Below are positions 26,806-35,472 of a DNA stretch of 64,000 bases, piece by piece; within the stretch, counting starts at the first letter, position 1, and every line of letters begins with the position of its first letter. Below the pieces are notes generated by a model. It had not been told where the DNA came from and made no database searches. It saw only the letters and a program-made list of their open reading frames with translations. A program made the translations under genes and the position numbers. The DNA is taken from NCBI GenBank assembly GCA_000432575.1, contig HF996829.1, positions 70,210 through 134,209 on the forward strand, written 5' to 3'. This stretch comes from Clostridium sp. CAG:762 (GTDB lineage: Bacteria; Bacillota_I; Bacilli_A; RF39; UBA660).

Positions 26806-27231
26806 TTTTTCTATTATTTTTTCATATTTGACATTGCCATGAATACGACTTAGTTTTGATTTTTCTTCACCATTTGTGATAAATACTGTTGTAGGTGTCG
26901 AACCTTGATAATCTATATAACTTGAAAATGAGTTGCTTTCGTCTGCAGTGAAATTATCAGTATTAACATAATATACTTTTATTTTATATTTTTTAGCAAT
27001 GTCTTCTACTTTAGGTAAATATAACTGACAATATGGACATTTTGTTTTGCTTACTACTAGGATGAAACTATCTTTGTTTTTCCATTTATTAAAGAATGTT
27101 TGATAATCTATTTCTTCTACTCTATGATTTTCGTAAAAGTAATAGAATCCCAAAGTTATTAATACTAAGATAAAAATTATAAATGAAATAATAATTTTTT
27201 TACTATTTGTTTTTTTGTTTTTTTTATTCAT
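26779..27231 (-). CDS. membrane-anchored thioredoxin-like protein
   Basis: 150 aa. A Lys/Asn-rich start and one membrane helix (IIISFIIFILVLITLGFYYFY) are followed by a thioredoxin-like domain with KTKCPYCQLYLPKVEDIA (CPYC active site), VYYVNTDNF and STPTTVFITNGEE (cis-Pro). It may exchange disulfides at the outer membrane face, relevant because this genome exports Cys-rich proteins. It reads opposite to its neighbours. Confidence 0.8.
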   Translation of the reverse strand: MNKKNKKTNSKKIIISFIIFILVLITLGFYYFYENHRVEEIDYQTFFNKWKNKDSFILVVSKTKCPYCQLYLPKVEDIAKKYKIKVYYVNTDNFTADESNSFSSYIDYQGSTPTTVFITNGEEKSKLSRIHGNVKYEKIIEKFKKAGYIK

Positions 27232-27331
27232 ATAAACACCTCATTATAATAATAACATTTTTTTTAATAAAATGCTAGATTATATTTTAATTTTTTGGTA
27301 CAATTATTTTGAATATGGGAATTGTGATTAT

Positions 27332-28486
27332 ATGAAGAAGATATATATTTTTATTGTTTTGTTGCTTGTTTTATGTTTTATTTCTTTTTATTTCTTTTTT
27401 AATAGGGAGAAATCTTTTTCTATGGTTATGGCTGGTGATGCACTTATAACAGATAGTATTTTGAAGGATGCTTATGTTAAGAGTACTAATAATTATCAGT
27501 TTTCTAAGATGTTTAAGTACGTTTATGAGTATATTAAAGATTATGATTTAAGATATTATAATCAGGAGACTCCAATAAGTGGTAATAGTTTGGGGTATTC
27601 CGGTATTATATGTTATAATACTCCTAGTAATTTTGCTATAGATATGATGAATATGGGTTTTAATATGATAAGTCTTGCAACGAATCATGTTATGGATGGT
27701 AGATTAGTGATTAAGAATGAAAATGATTATTATTGTGATAAGAATGAGGAAGGTATTATAAATAATATTAATTTTTTCAAGAGATTTGATAAGGTTTATA
27801 CTTCAGGAATATATGATAGTAATGAAGATAGGGATAGGATAGTTATTAAAAAAAAGAATGGAATTTCTTATACTTTTTTGAATTATACTTATGGTACTAA
27901 TATGGATGGTATTATTGATTACGATCCCTATTTAGTGAATATATATTCTAATGAAAAGGCTAAGCAGGATATTGAGAAAGTGCGTGATAAGGTAGATGTG
28001 ATTTTCGTGGCTATGCATTGGGGAGAGGAGAATAATCCTATTCCTACAGAAGAACAGAAGAAAATAGCTTCTTATTTATCTAAATTAGGGGTTAATGTTA
28101 TAATAGGAACACATCCACATGTAGTTCAACCTATTGAATGGATTGATAATACTTTGGTAATATATTCTTTGGGTAATTTAATTACAGCTCAGAGCGAAGA
28201 GTATGATTATAGTAGATTAGTGGGAATGATGGTTGATTTAAAAATAAGTAAGAAGGGTAATAAGATAATTATTAGTAATCCTAGATGTGAACTTACATAT
28301 AGTTATTTTAATGTTGTTAATAATAGAAAAACTAATTTTGAAGTTATACCTTATAGTTATATGAAAGAGGGTAACAGTAAGTATCTTAGATTATATGAAA
28401 AAGTCAGTAAAATTATTAGATTGTATGATAAAAGTATAGAAATAAATAAACTGGGTACTAAGAGTGTTGATACTGAGATAAATTAA
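27332..28486 (+). CDS. CapA-family protein (poly-gamma-glutamate synthesis/metallophosphatase-like)
   Basis: 384 aa from MKKIYIFI; an N-terminal signal anchor then the PGA_cap domain. Metallophosphoesterase-type motifs are visible: MVMAGDALITDS, NQETPISG (usual NLE/NQE), SLATNHVMD (TANNH region), VAMHWGEE and GTHPHVVQPIEW, YSLGN. CapA proteins act at the membrane in capsule or poly-gamma-glutamate export. No capBC genes are near, so the polymer is unknown. The start site is weak (GGGAA further upstream). An extended -10 (TGGTACAAT near 27297) lies upstream. Confidence 0.85.
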   Translation: MKKIYIFIVLLLVLCFISFYFFFNREKSFSMVMAGDALITDSILKDAYVKSTNNYQFSKMFKYVYEYIKDYDLRYYNQETPISGNSLGYSGIICYNTPSNFAIDMMNMGFNMISLATNHVMDGRLVIKNENDYYCDKNEEGIINNINFFKRFDKVYTSGIYDSNEDRDRIVIKKKNGISYTFLNYTYGTNMDGIIDYDPYLVNIYSNEKAKQDIEKVRDKVDVIFVAMHWGEENNPIPTEEQKKIASYLSKLGVNVIIGTHPHVVQPIEWIDNTLVIYSLGNLITAQSEEYDYSRLVGMMVDLKISKKGNKIIISNPRCELTYSYFNVVNNRKTNFEVIPYSYMKEGNSKYLRLYEKVSKIIRLYDKSIEINKLGTKSVDTEIN

Positions 28487-28507
28487 AAGAAGGATGATTA
28501 CCTTCTT
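28487..28507 (-). terminator. terminator for the small minus-strand gene
   Basis: AAGAAGG/CCTTCTT, a 7-bp stem with a 7-nt loop. On the minus strand TTTTAATTT follows; on the plus strand there is no T-run. It lies between convergent genes. Confidence 0.5.
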
Positions 28508-28766
28508 ATCCACATTCACAGTTAATATTTTTATACTTTTCTCTTTGTTCTTCTGTATATTTTAATACTTCTTCCCAGTTACTGTCATATTCATAGTCAT
28601 ATTGATACTCTTTTTCATCACTTTTGGTTATGCTTTTATTATTTGAATTAAAATGACTGAATATTACACCTGTGATTGCTCCTACTAATAAGATTGGAAA
28701 AGTACATAGTAATACTACTTTTGATTTTCCTTTTGTTTTTTTATCTAATTCTTTTTTTAAAGCCAT
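28506..28766 (-). CDS. small single-pass membrane protein
   Basis: 86 aa, not recognised. A basic N-terminus (MALKKELDKKTKGKSK) is followed by one membrane helix (VVLLCTFPILLVGAITGVIF) and an acidic Tyr-rich outer part ending NINCECG. AGGAGG lies before the ATG. It points away from the surface-protein cluster that starts 100 bp to the right and could share its divergent control region. Confidence 0.6.
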   Translation of the reverse strand: MALKKELDKKTKGKSKVVLLCTFPILLVGAITGVIFSHFNSNNKSITKSDEKEYQYDYEYDSNWEEVLKYTEEQREKYKNINCECG

Positions 28767-28867
28767 ATTTTATCCTCCTATAATTGATTTAATTATATAT
28801 CTTAAAAAAAGAATTGTCAATCATAAAAAAAGATGATATAATTATATTATAGTAAAGGGTGTCAAAT

Positions 28868-30187
28868 ATGAGAAATGTTAGGATGTTATATTTTTTGCTT
28901 TTTATTATAGGTATTTTTTTAGTTATTTGTGTTTTTTACTGTAAAAAAGATGTTAATGTATGTAATAAACCTACTATAATGGAGGGGATGATACCAGTTT
29001 ACTATGATAATGTAAATAAAGTGTGGAGAAAAACAAATGAAAACAATGATGGTAATAAGTGGTATGACTATAGTCAAGGTAGATGGGCTAATATTGTTTT
29101 AGTTAATGAAAATAAGCAAGATAAGAAACTTTCTAAATCAAGATATGACTATATTAATGCTAAAGATGATACTGTAATATTATATAGTGATATTTTAGCT
29201 TTTTATGTGTGGATACCAAGGTATAAATATGAATTATTTAATGTTGATTTTGATAAAATTGATGAGACTATTATTAATATAAAGTTTGAAAATGGTACAA
29301 ATTCTACTGGTGATGTAAAATGTATAAGTAATGAAGATGGGGTAGAGGAGTGCCAAAATAAGAGGAATGGGAATTGGTATACACATCCGGCTTTTACATT
29401 TGGAAGTAAGGAACTAGAAGGTATTTGGGTAGGTAAGTTTGAGACTACCGGTAGTGAGACTCTACCTACGATTTTGCCTAATATGGTTGCTTTAACTAAT
29501 CAAAGTGTTTTACAGCAGTTTGATACTTCAAAAATATTTTCTTCTTATGTAAATTCTAATTATGTTGATAGTCATATGATGAAGAATACTGAATGGGGTG
29601 CTGTTGCTTATTTATCACAGTCGAAATATGGTAGATGTAATTTGGAATGTAATGAGATTTATCAAAATAATAGTATGGGAATTACTGGTAGAAGTAAAGG
29701 TGCTGTTGCTTTAGGTGAAGGTGAAGAGGATAATCCTTATTTGACTACCTTTGGTAATTATACTTATGATGACCGTGTTGTTGATAATAATGGTAATGTG
29801 CTTGAATATGTTGATAATAATTTAGGTAGTAGGGCATCAACCACTGGTAACATTACGGGAATATATGATATGAGTGGTGGTTCTAATGAATATGCAATGG
29901 GCACTACGATAAGATTAAGTAATATTGATAGAAAGTATTATGATTTATATCCTAGTAGTAGTTCAAATGAAAGTTTTGAGAGATCTAAGTTGGGGGACGC
30001 TACAGGAGAGGTTAGAGGATTTTATGGTGATAAGGAATGCTTGGTGGATGATAACAAACCTTGGTCTAAGAGAGGATGTTCTTCAATTGGAGGGGAGAAA
30101 TCTGGTTTATTTTACTTCTGTAGTATAGACGGAAATGCTTATAATCATATATCTTTTAGAAGCGTGATGGTGGTTAATAATGAATAA
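28868..30187 (+). CDS. FGE/C-type-lectin-like membrane-anchored surface protein A
   Basis: 439 aa from the ATG after AAAGGGTG (GTG at 28859 is the alternative). An N-terminal membrane anchor (residues about 6-25) is followed by a repeated family plan. First comes GMIPVYYDNVNKVW with NWY/KWYDY...WANIVLV, then FYVWIPRYKYELFN, HPAFTFGSKELEGIWVGKFE and EWGAVAYLSQSKYG. Last come STTGNITGIYDMSGGSNEYA and LGDATGE...W.KRG...FRSV. The YDMSGG and RG...FR blocks match the formylglycine-generating-enzyme/C-type-lectin fold, but the catalytic cysteines of FGE are not evident. So a binding protein is more likely than an enzyme. It overlaps the sortase gene by 8 nt. Confidence 0.75.
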   Translation: MRNVRMLYFLLFIIGIFLVICVFYCKKDVNVCNKPTIMEGMIPVYYDNVNKVWRKTNENNDGNKWYDYSQGRWANIVLVNENKQDKKLSKSRYDYINAKDDTVILYSDILAFYVWIPRYKYELFNVDFDKIDETIINIKFENGTNSTGDVKCISNEDGVEECQNKRNGNWYTHPAFTFGSKELEGIWVGKFETTGSETLPTILPNMVALTNQSVLQQFDTSKIFSSYVNSNYVDSHMMKNTEWGAVAYLSQSKYGRCNLECNEIYQNNSMGITGRSKGAVALGEGEEDNPYLTTFGNYTYDDRVVDNNGNVLEYVDNNLGSRASTTGNITGIYDMSGGSNEYAMGTTIRLSNIDRKYYDLYPSSSSNESFERSKLGDATGEVRGFYGDKECLVDDNKPWSKRGCSSIGGEKSGLFYFCSIDGNAYNHISFRSVMVVNNE

Positions 30188-30938
30188 ATATATTAAAATG
30201 GGTTTGATAGTATTTATAATTATAGTAATTGTTGTAATGTCTATTTTAAAAAAATTTGAAGGTGATAGGAAGTATGATAATTTTCCTAAATATAGAGATT
30301 TAGAAAAGGCAAGAGAGTTAAATCCTGATACGGTAGGTTGGATATATATACCAAAGACTAATATAAATTATCCTATTATGTATCATTATGATAATTATTA
30401 TTTAGATTATGGATTTGAGGGTGAGAAACTTACTAGTGGAGCAATTTATACTACTAATAATGCAAAAAGTCAAAATATGGTTATAACTGGGCACAATTCA
30501 CGGGTTAGTGTTGCTAAGTTTTATTGGTTGCATAATATAAGAGATGTTAATCTTGGTTTAAACAATAGTTGTTATGAGAAGAATAATTTATCTTTAAATA
30601 AAGAAGTAATGCCTAATTTTGAAAATAAAGAAGACAGAATTTGGTATGTATCTTTATATGGTATTACAGGGAAATGGGAAGTGTTTTCGATGTATGAAAC
30701 CCCTGTTGACGAAGATAAAAATACTTTTACTTATAATACTTGGGTAAATAAGGATGATTTTAAAGATTTCGATAATATTTATAAATGGATTAATTATCAA
30801 ATTAGTAGAAGTGATTATGATTTTGGTACTTTACCTAATGTAAATGATCAATTTTTAACTGTTTTTACTTGTAGTTGTCAATATTATGATGAGGAGAATG
30901 AATCAAGATTGTATTATTTTCTTAGGAAGATTACATAG
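30180..30938 (+). CDS. class B-type sortase
   Basis: 252 aa with an N-terminal membrane anchor (about residues 7-24). The catalytic triad is in place: His in MVITGHNSRVS, Cys in LTVFTCSCQYYD (TLxTC-type motif) and Arg in ESRLYYFLRK. NPDTVGWIYIPKTNINYPIM is the typical entry of the sortase barrel. It joins proteins to peptidoglycan or polymerises pilins. Its start lies within the end of surface protein A, so the two are coupled. No LPxTG/NPxTx sorting signal is found in any protein of this window, so its substrate is elsewhere or non-canonical. Confidence 0.9.
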   Translation: MNKYIKMGLIVFIIIVIVVMSILKKFEGDRKYDNFPKYRDLEKARELNPDTVGWIYIPKTNINYPIMYHYDNYYLDYGFEGEKLTSGAIYTTNNAKSQNMVITGHNSRVSVAKFYWLHNIRDVNLGLNNSCYEKNNLSLNKEVMPNFENKEDRIWYVSLYGITGKWEVFSMYETPVDEDKNTFTYNTWVNKDDFKDFDNIYKWINYQISRSDYDFGTLPNVNDQFLTVFTCSCQYYDEENESRLYYFLRKIT

Positions 30939-31050
30939 TTTTGATTGTAATTGTTAGAAATATAATGAATTTTACTATTCACAGAATTATTATAAAATTT
31001 GTGTATGTAATTTAGTAGTATTTGTATAAAAAATAAAAAGGAGAGTCAAA

Positions 31051-32766
31051 ATGAATAAAAAGAAAATAATTATTATTTCGTCTAGTTTAATTTTAGTTGT
31101 TTTAATTGTGGTTTTAATATTTGCTTTTAAAAAAGATGCTAAAAAAGAAGATAATAATGTAGTGATGTTTGTTATTAAAGATAAAACTGGGAAGTCTTAT
31201 AAAAATGAAATTGTTGTTGATGCAAATAATACAATGGAAATGGAGATTACAATAAGTAATAAACGTGATAATGATGTTTATAATTATGGATTATACTATA
31301 CTTATTTAAGTGATGAAAGGCACGGTATTTTGATTGGACAAGTTGGTGATAATGAAACTTTAAAAGTAGAATCTAGCATTTCAAGAGAGGATATAGTTTT
31401 ACCTATAAGAATTACTAATATTAGTAATGAGGTAAAAAGTATTAAGTTAGGATTAAAGTATTCTAAAATTGATATTAAATACGAAGATAATGAGAATAAA
31501 ATAGATATATATAATAGTGATGTACCTAACGAACCTAATTTAGTTAAAGGAATGATTCCAATTACTTATAATGAATTTAAAAAAGTATGGGAGAAAGCTG
31601 ATTATAGTAATTGGTATGATTATGGAAATAGAAAATGGGCTAACGCTGTTATGGTTACTGATAGTAGCAGAGATAATTATATAAATGCTAAAGCTGGTAG
31701 TGAAGTTAAAGAAGAAGATATACTTACATATTTAGTTTGGATACCAAGATATAGATATAAATTATTTAATACTTTGTTTGATAAAATAGATCCTATTGAA
31801 ATAAATATTGTGTTTGAAGGTAAAAACAGTTCTAAAAGTAATGGTACTAAAAATGGAGAATGGTTAACTCATCCTGCATTTACTTTTGGTGATCAAGAAC
31901 TTGCAGGTATTTGGGTAGGAAAGTTTGAGACTACTGGTACTGGTGATATGCCTACGATTAAACCTAATTTAGTTAGCTTAACTAATCAAAATATTTCTAC
32001 ACAGTTTGATACTTCCAGAAAAATTAATTATGTTGTTGATAATGAAAAAGATAAAATAGATGCTCATATTGCTAAGAATGTTGACTGGGGAGCGGTTGTA
32101 TATTTATCACATAGTAAATATGGTATTTGTACTAATGGTGTATGTAATAATATTAGAAATAATAATGTTAATACTTTAAATGATATTAATGGTCCATCTG
32201 TTACGGGATGCTCATCTGTTAATCCTAACGGATCTATGGTTGTAAGCGATACATGTAATACCAATTATTCAAGAGCTTATAATGATAATGAATATGGTGT
32301 TTTAGCATCTACTACATATAGTATTTATGGGATTTATGATATGTCTGGAGGATCTTGGGAAACTACGATGGGTGTTATGAAAAGTGAAGATGGTAAGAGT
32401 ATTATATCTGGAAGGAATGAAACAAGAAATTCGGGATATACTGGGATATTATTTGATGATAATGATAAGAAAATTATAACTAAAAATTATGTTGGTATGA
32501 GTTTACCTAATTCTAAGTATTATGATCTTTATGATTTTGATACCGATATCTATTCTGTTAATAGGTCTCATTATGGAGATGCCACTGGTGAAACGATTTA
32601 TTGGTATGAAGATTTTCATGAGTTTGTCGTTAATCCTGTAGCTTGGTTTATGCGAGGAGGGCTTTATAATCATAATATAAATGATGGGGTTTTTGCTTAT
32701 GGTGCTCAGACTGGATTAGTTTCTCCTCTACGAAGTTTTAGAACAGTAATTGTTAATATTAAATAA
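31051..32766 (+). CDS. FGE/C-type-lectin-like membrane-anchored surface protein B
   Basis: 571 aa, the longest family member. The N-terminal anchor (residues about 4-26) is followed by an extra beta-rich domain of about 125 residues (VMFVIKDKTGKSYKNEIVVD ... IKLGLKYSK), which looks like an Ig-like stalk. Then the family region starts at KGMIPITYNEFKKVWEKADY: YLVWIPRYRYKLFN, HPAFTFGDQELAGIWVGKFE, DWGAVVYLSHSKYG, STTYSIYGIYDMSGGSWETT, YGDATGETIYWYED, WFMRGG and RSFRTVIV. AAGGAG precedes the ATG; a terminator follows. Confidence 0.75.
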   Translation: MNKKKIIIISSSLILVVLIVVLIFAFKKDAKKEDNNVVMFVIKDKTGKSYKNEIVVDANNTMEMEITISNKRDNDVYNYGLYYTYLSDERHGILIGQVGDNETLKVESSISREDIVLPIRITNISNEVKSIKLGLKYSKIDIKYEDNENKIDIYNSDVPNEPNLVKGMIPITYNEFKKVWEKADYSNWYDYGNRKWANAVMVTDSSRDNYINAKAGSEVKEEDILTYLVWIPRYRYKLFNTLFDKIDPIEINIVFEGKNSSKSNGTKNGEWLTHPAFTFGDQELAGIWVGKFETTGTGDMPTIKPNLVSLTNQNISTQFDTSRKINYVVDNEKDKIDAHIAKNVDWGAVVYLSHSKYGICTNGVCNNIRNNNVNTLNDINGPSVTGCSSVNPNGSMVVSDTCNTNYSRAYNDNEYGVLASTTYSIYGIYDMSGGSWETTMGVMKSEDGKSIISGRNETRNSGYTGILFDDNDKKIITKNYVGMSLPNSKYYDLYDFDTDIYSVNRSHYGDATGETIYWYEDFHEFVVNPVAWFMRGGLYNHNINDGVFAYGAQTGLVSPLRSFRTVIVNIK

Positions 32767-32789
32767 AAGGGTAAGATATTTACCTTTTT
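32765..32789 (+). terminator. intrinsic terminator after surface protein B
   Basis: AAAAGGGTAA/TTACCTTTTT with a 5-nt loop, overlapping the stop codon region; T-rich right arm. Some read-through into the next genes is possible because no promoter is obvious in the 20-bp gap. Confidence 0.6.
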
Positions 32790-32811
32790 ACTTTAGGAAG
32801 TGAGATTGTTT

Positions 32812-34101
32812 GTGAATAGAAAAGATTATTTGGTTATAGGTTGTTTATTATTTACAATTATTTTATATTTTGTATTTTATAAAGCAGATGATGATAAATT
32901 TATGGTTGCTAATGCTCCAGTACTTTCTTCAGGTATGATACCTGTTATTTATGATGAAAATAATTGGATAAAAGTTGATAGTAGGAATATTGATAATAAT
33001 TGGTATAATTATGATGATGGTATATGGGCTAACATTGTATTAGTTAATGATTATGATAAGTATGATAGTTTAGATGTGGGCACAGTAATAGACTATGAAG
33101 ATATTATAGCATTCTATGTATGGATACCAAGGTATAAATATAGAATATTTAATATTAATAAACAAAATGGTTATGAATATTATAATGCTTTGGAAAATGG
33201 AATTGATATAGTATTTGAAAGTGGTGTAGAAACAACTGGGAATGTGAAATGTAATTATTATTATAAGAAGAAGATATTTAATCAAAATAATGAAGTTTGT
33301 ATTGGAAATAATGGAGATTATTATACCCATCCGGCTTTTACTTTTGGTAATCAGGAATTAAATGGAATGTGGGTAGGTAAGTTTGAAACGACAGGTAGTA
33401 TTGATAATCCTACAATTTTGCCAATGAATAGTCCTTTAAGAAACTTAAATATTTATAATCAGTTTAATACTGCCAAGAAATTTAGTTTATATCTTATTGG
33501 TAAAAATGATTCTCATATGATGAAAAATATAGAATGGGGAGCAGTTGCCTATTTAGCTCATTCTAAGTATGGAAATTGTATTGATGGTTGTCATGAAGTG
33601 AGAGTTAATAATCTTAGTGATTTTACTACAGGGACTGTAAAATTAGAAGATGGTAGTCAATTTGCTTATGAAAGTGAACTTGGAATGCAAACTTCTACAA
33701 CTGGTAATATTACAGGTATATATGATATGAGTGGTGGAAGTGTAGAAAATGTTATGGCTAATATTTCTTTGAAAAAGAATAAGTATACTTTTAATGGGAA
33801 GTTTTACACTGGTTTTAATTCTTCTTGGTATATTGATAATCAAAAATATTTGGATAGTTATGCTTATAATGAAGAAGTTTTAACAGATAATTCTATTAGT
33901 AATAGTCGGTTGGGTGATGCTATGGGTGAAACAAGAGGTTGGTATAATGACAGTAACTTTGCTCCTGATGTGGATACTTCTTGGATAGAACGTGGTGGTA
34001 ATTATAGCATGGGTAAAAATGCAGGTATATTTGCTTATGGTGGAAATATGGGTTATAATATTAGAATGAATGGTTTTAGAAGCGTTATTGTAAGTGGGTG
34101 A
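32812..34101 (+). CDS. FGE/C-type-lectin-like membrane-anchored surface protein C
   Basis: 429 aa starting at GTG, 8 nt after AGGAAGTGA; an upstream in-frame GTG overlaps that site. An N-terminal membrane helix (about residues 5-22) is followed by the family blocks SSGMIPVIYDENNW, WYNYDDGIWANIVLV, FYVWIPRYKYRIFN, HPAFTFGNQELNGMWVGKFE, EWGAVAYLAHSKYG, TTGNITGIYDMSGGSVENV, LGDAMGETRGWYND, WIERGGNY and GFRSVIVSG. Between RGG and FR the family members differ strongly. It ends in TGA, 4 bp before the radical SAM gene start. Confidence 0.75.
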   Translation: MNRKDYLVIGCLLFTIILYFVFYKADDDKFMVANAPVLSSGMIPVIYDENNWIKVDSRNIDNNWYNYDDGIWANIVLVNDYDKYDSLDVGTVIDYEDIIAFYVWIPRYKYRIFNINKQNGYEYYNALENGIDIVFESGVETTGNVKCNYYYKKKIFNQNNEVCIGNNGDYYTHPAFTFGNQELNGMWVGKFETTGSIDNPTILPMNSPLRNLNIYNQFNTAKKFSLYLIGKNDSHMMKNIEWGAVAYLAHSKYGNCIDGCHEVRVNNLSDFTTGTVKLEDGSQFAYESELGMQTSTTGNITGIYDMSGGSVENVMANISLKKNKYTFNGKFYTGFNSSWYIDNQKYLDSYAYNEEVLTDNSISNSRLGDAMGETRGWYNDSNFAPDVDTSWIERGGNYSMGKNAGIFAYGGNMGYNIRMNGFRSVIVSG

Positions 34102-34105
34102 ATTT

Positions 34106-35413
34106 ATGTTTCCAAAACTTTGTGATAGTATATATCAAAAAAAGGATGGTAAGGAGTTTGTTTTATTTAATTATGAATTACCAAATGGTGTTGTTTTAAT
34201 TAATAATAAAGCATTGAAAATATTAGAATTATGTGATGGTATTAATAGTATAGAAGTTATTGGTAAGAAATTAAGAATAAGGGAAGATTTATTAAAAGAA
34301 TTTCTTAAATATTTGGATAGTTATAATATTATATCTTATGAAGATAAAAATATAAATAATAAACCTGATAAAGTTTTACATTGCTGGTTACATATTACTA
34401 ATCAATGTAATTTAAATTGTAGGTATTGCTATATTAATAAGAATAATACTGATATGGATTTTGATATGGCAAAAGAGATAATTGATAAGTTGATAGTATC
34501 TTTAAAAGAGAATAATTTTAATAAGATAGTATTATCTTTTTCTGGTGGTGAACCATTATTAAAGATAGATTTAATTGAGAAGATAATTAATTATTGTAAT
34601 GGTTTTAATAATATTTCTTTTTCTTATCGTATCCTTACTAATGGTATTTTAATTGATGATAAGGTTATTAAATTGATTAAAGAAAATAACATTGATGTTA
34701 GGATATCTTTAGATGGAATAAAAAAATACAATGATAGAAATAGATGTTATTATGATGAAAGAGGTAGTTATGATGATGTGGTCGATGGTATTTTATATCT
34801 TAAGAAAAACAATATTGTACCAACGATTAATGTAGTAGTTACTAAAGAAAATATTGATGGTTTATTTGCGCTTACTAGGAGGTTGATTGATTTTAATTTG
34901 TCATTTAGATTTTCTTTGGAAAAAAGTAATAATAATATTATGCCTAGTGTTGTTGAAGTTCAAGATAAAGTAATTAGAAAATTAAAGAAGTGTTTAAAAT
35001 TAATTTTGAAATGTTATAAGAATGGGATATTTGATAATAGTTTTAATGTGGATGATATTAGTTTTAATAATAGTACTTGTAGAAATTGTGGCGTTGGTGA
35101 TAATATTATGGCTATTGACAGTAATGGTGACGTTGCTTTATGTGGAATGAATTTATGTAGGCCAATTTCTAATATTTATAAAGATAATGATTTAATTAGT
35201 CAAATTAATGATTGTGAAGTATCTAAATTTAATATAAATAAGGTAAATGAATGTAAGAATTGTATATGGAGACACGTGTGTAATGGCGGATGTCCAATAC
35301 TGAATTATAATATTTTTGGTGATTTTAATAAAAAAAGTTGTTATTGTAAGATTTATAAGGAGATAATACCTTTACTATACGAAATAGAAATTATTAAAAA
35401 AAAGAAAAATTAG
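34106..35413 (+). CDS. radical SAM-SPASM peptide maturase with N-terminal PqqD-like domain
   Basis: 435 aa. Residues about 1-80 form a PqqD/RRE-like winged helix (GVVLINNKALKILELCDGIN). The radical SAM Cx3Cx2C motif is C101, C105, C108 (QCNLNCRYCYI), with SFSGGEPLLK downstream. The C-terminal SPASM domain has CGVGDNIMAIDSNGDVALCG and CKNCIWRHVCNGGCP (Cx2Cx5Cx3C), which bind two auxiliary 4Fe-4S clusters. Such enzymes install thioether, C-C or formylglycine-type changes in peptides. It starts 4 bp after surface protein C, GGGTG as ribosome binding site. The substrate is unknown; neighbouring surface proteins or the Cys-tailed pilin are candidates. Confidence 0.85.
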   Translation: MFPKLCDSIYQKKDGKEFVLFNYELPNGVVLINNKALKILELCDGINSIEVIGKKLRIREDLLKEFLKYLDSYNIISYEDKNINNKPDKVLHCWLHITNQCNLNCRYCYINKNNTDMDFDMAKEIIDKLIVSLKENNFNKIVLSFSGGEPLLKIDLIEKIINYCNGFNNISFSYRILTNGILIDDKVIKLIKENNIDVRISLDGIKKYNDRNRCYYDERGSYDDVVDGILYLKKNNIVPTINVVVTKENIDGLFALTRRLIDFNLSFRFSLEKSNNNIMPSVVEVQDKVIRKLKKCLKLILKCYKNGIFDNSFNVDDISFNNSTCRNCGVGDNIMAIDSNGDVALCGMNLCRPISNIYKDNDLISQINDCEVSKFNINKVNECKNCIWRHVCNGGCPILNYNIFGDFNKKSCYCKIYKEIIPLLYEIEIIKKKKN

Positions 35414-35472
35414 TTGAATAAAGAAAAAATTTAGTATATACTTATGTTATAAAATAAAATGTGGAGGTAAGT

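Noticed and set aside
28868..34101. Diversity-generating retroelement
   Set aside because: No reverse transcriptase, no template repeat and no accessory gene are visible.
34106..35413. Reading as an anaerobic sulfatase maturase with FGE-like partners
   Set aside because: No sulfatase gene is in the window and the neighbouring proteins resemble the FGE fold as binding proteins, not as substrates with a sulfatase CxPxR motif.
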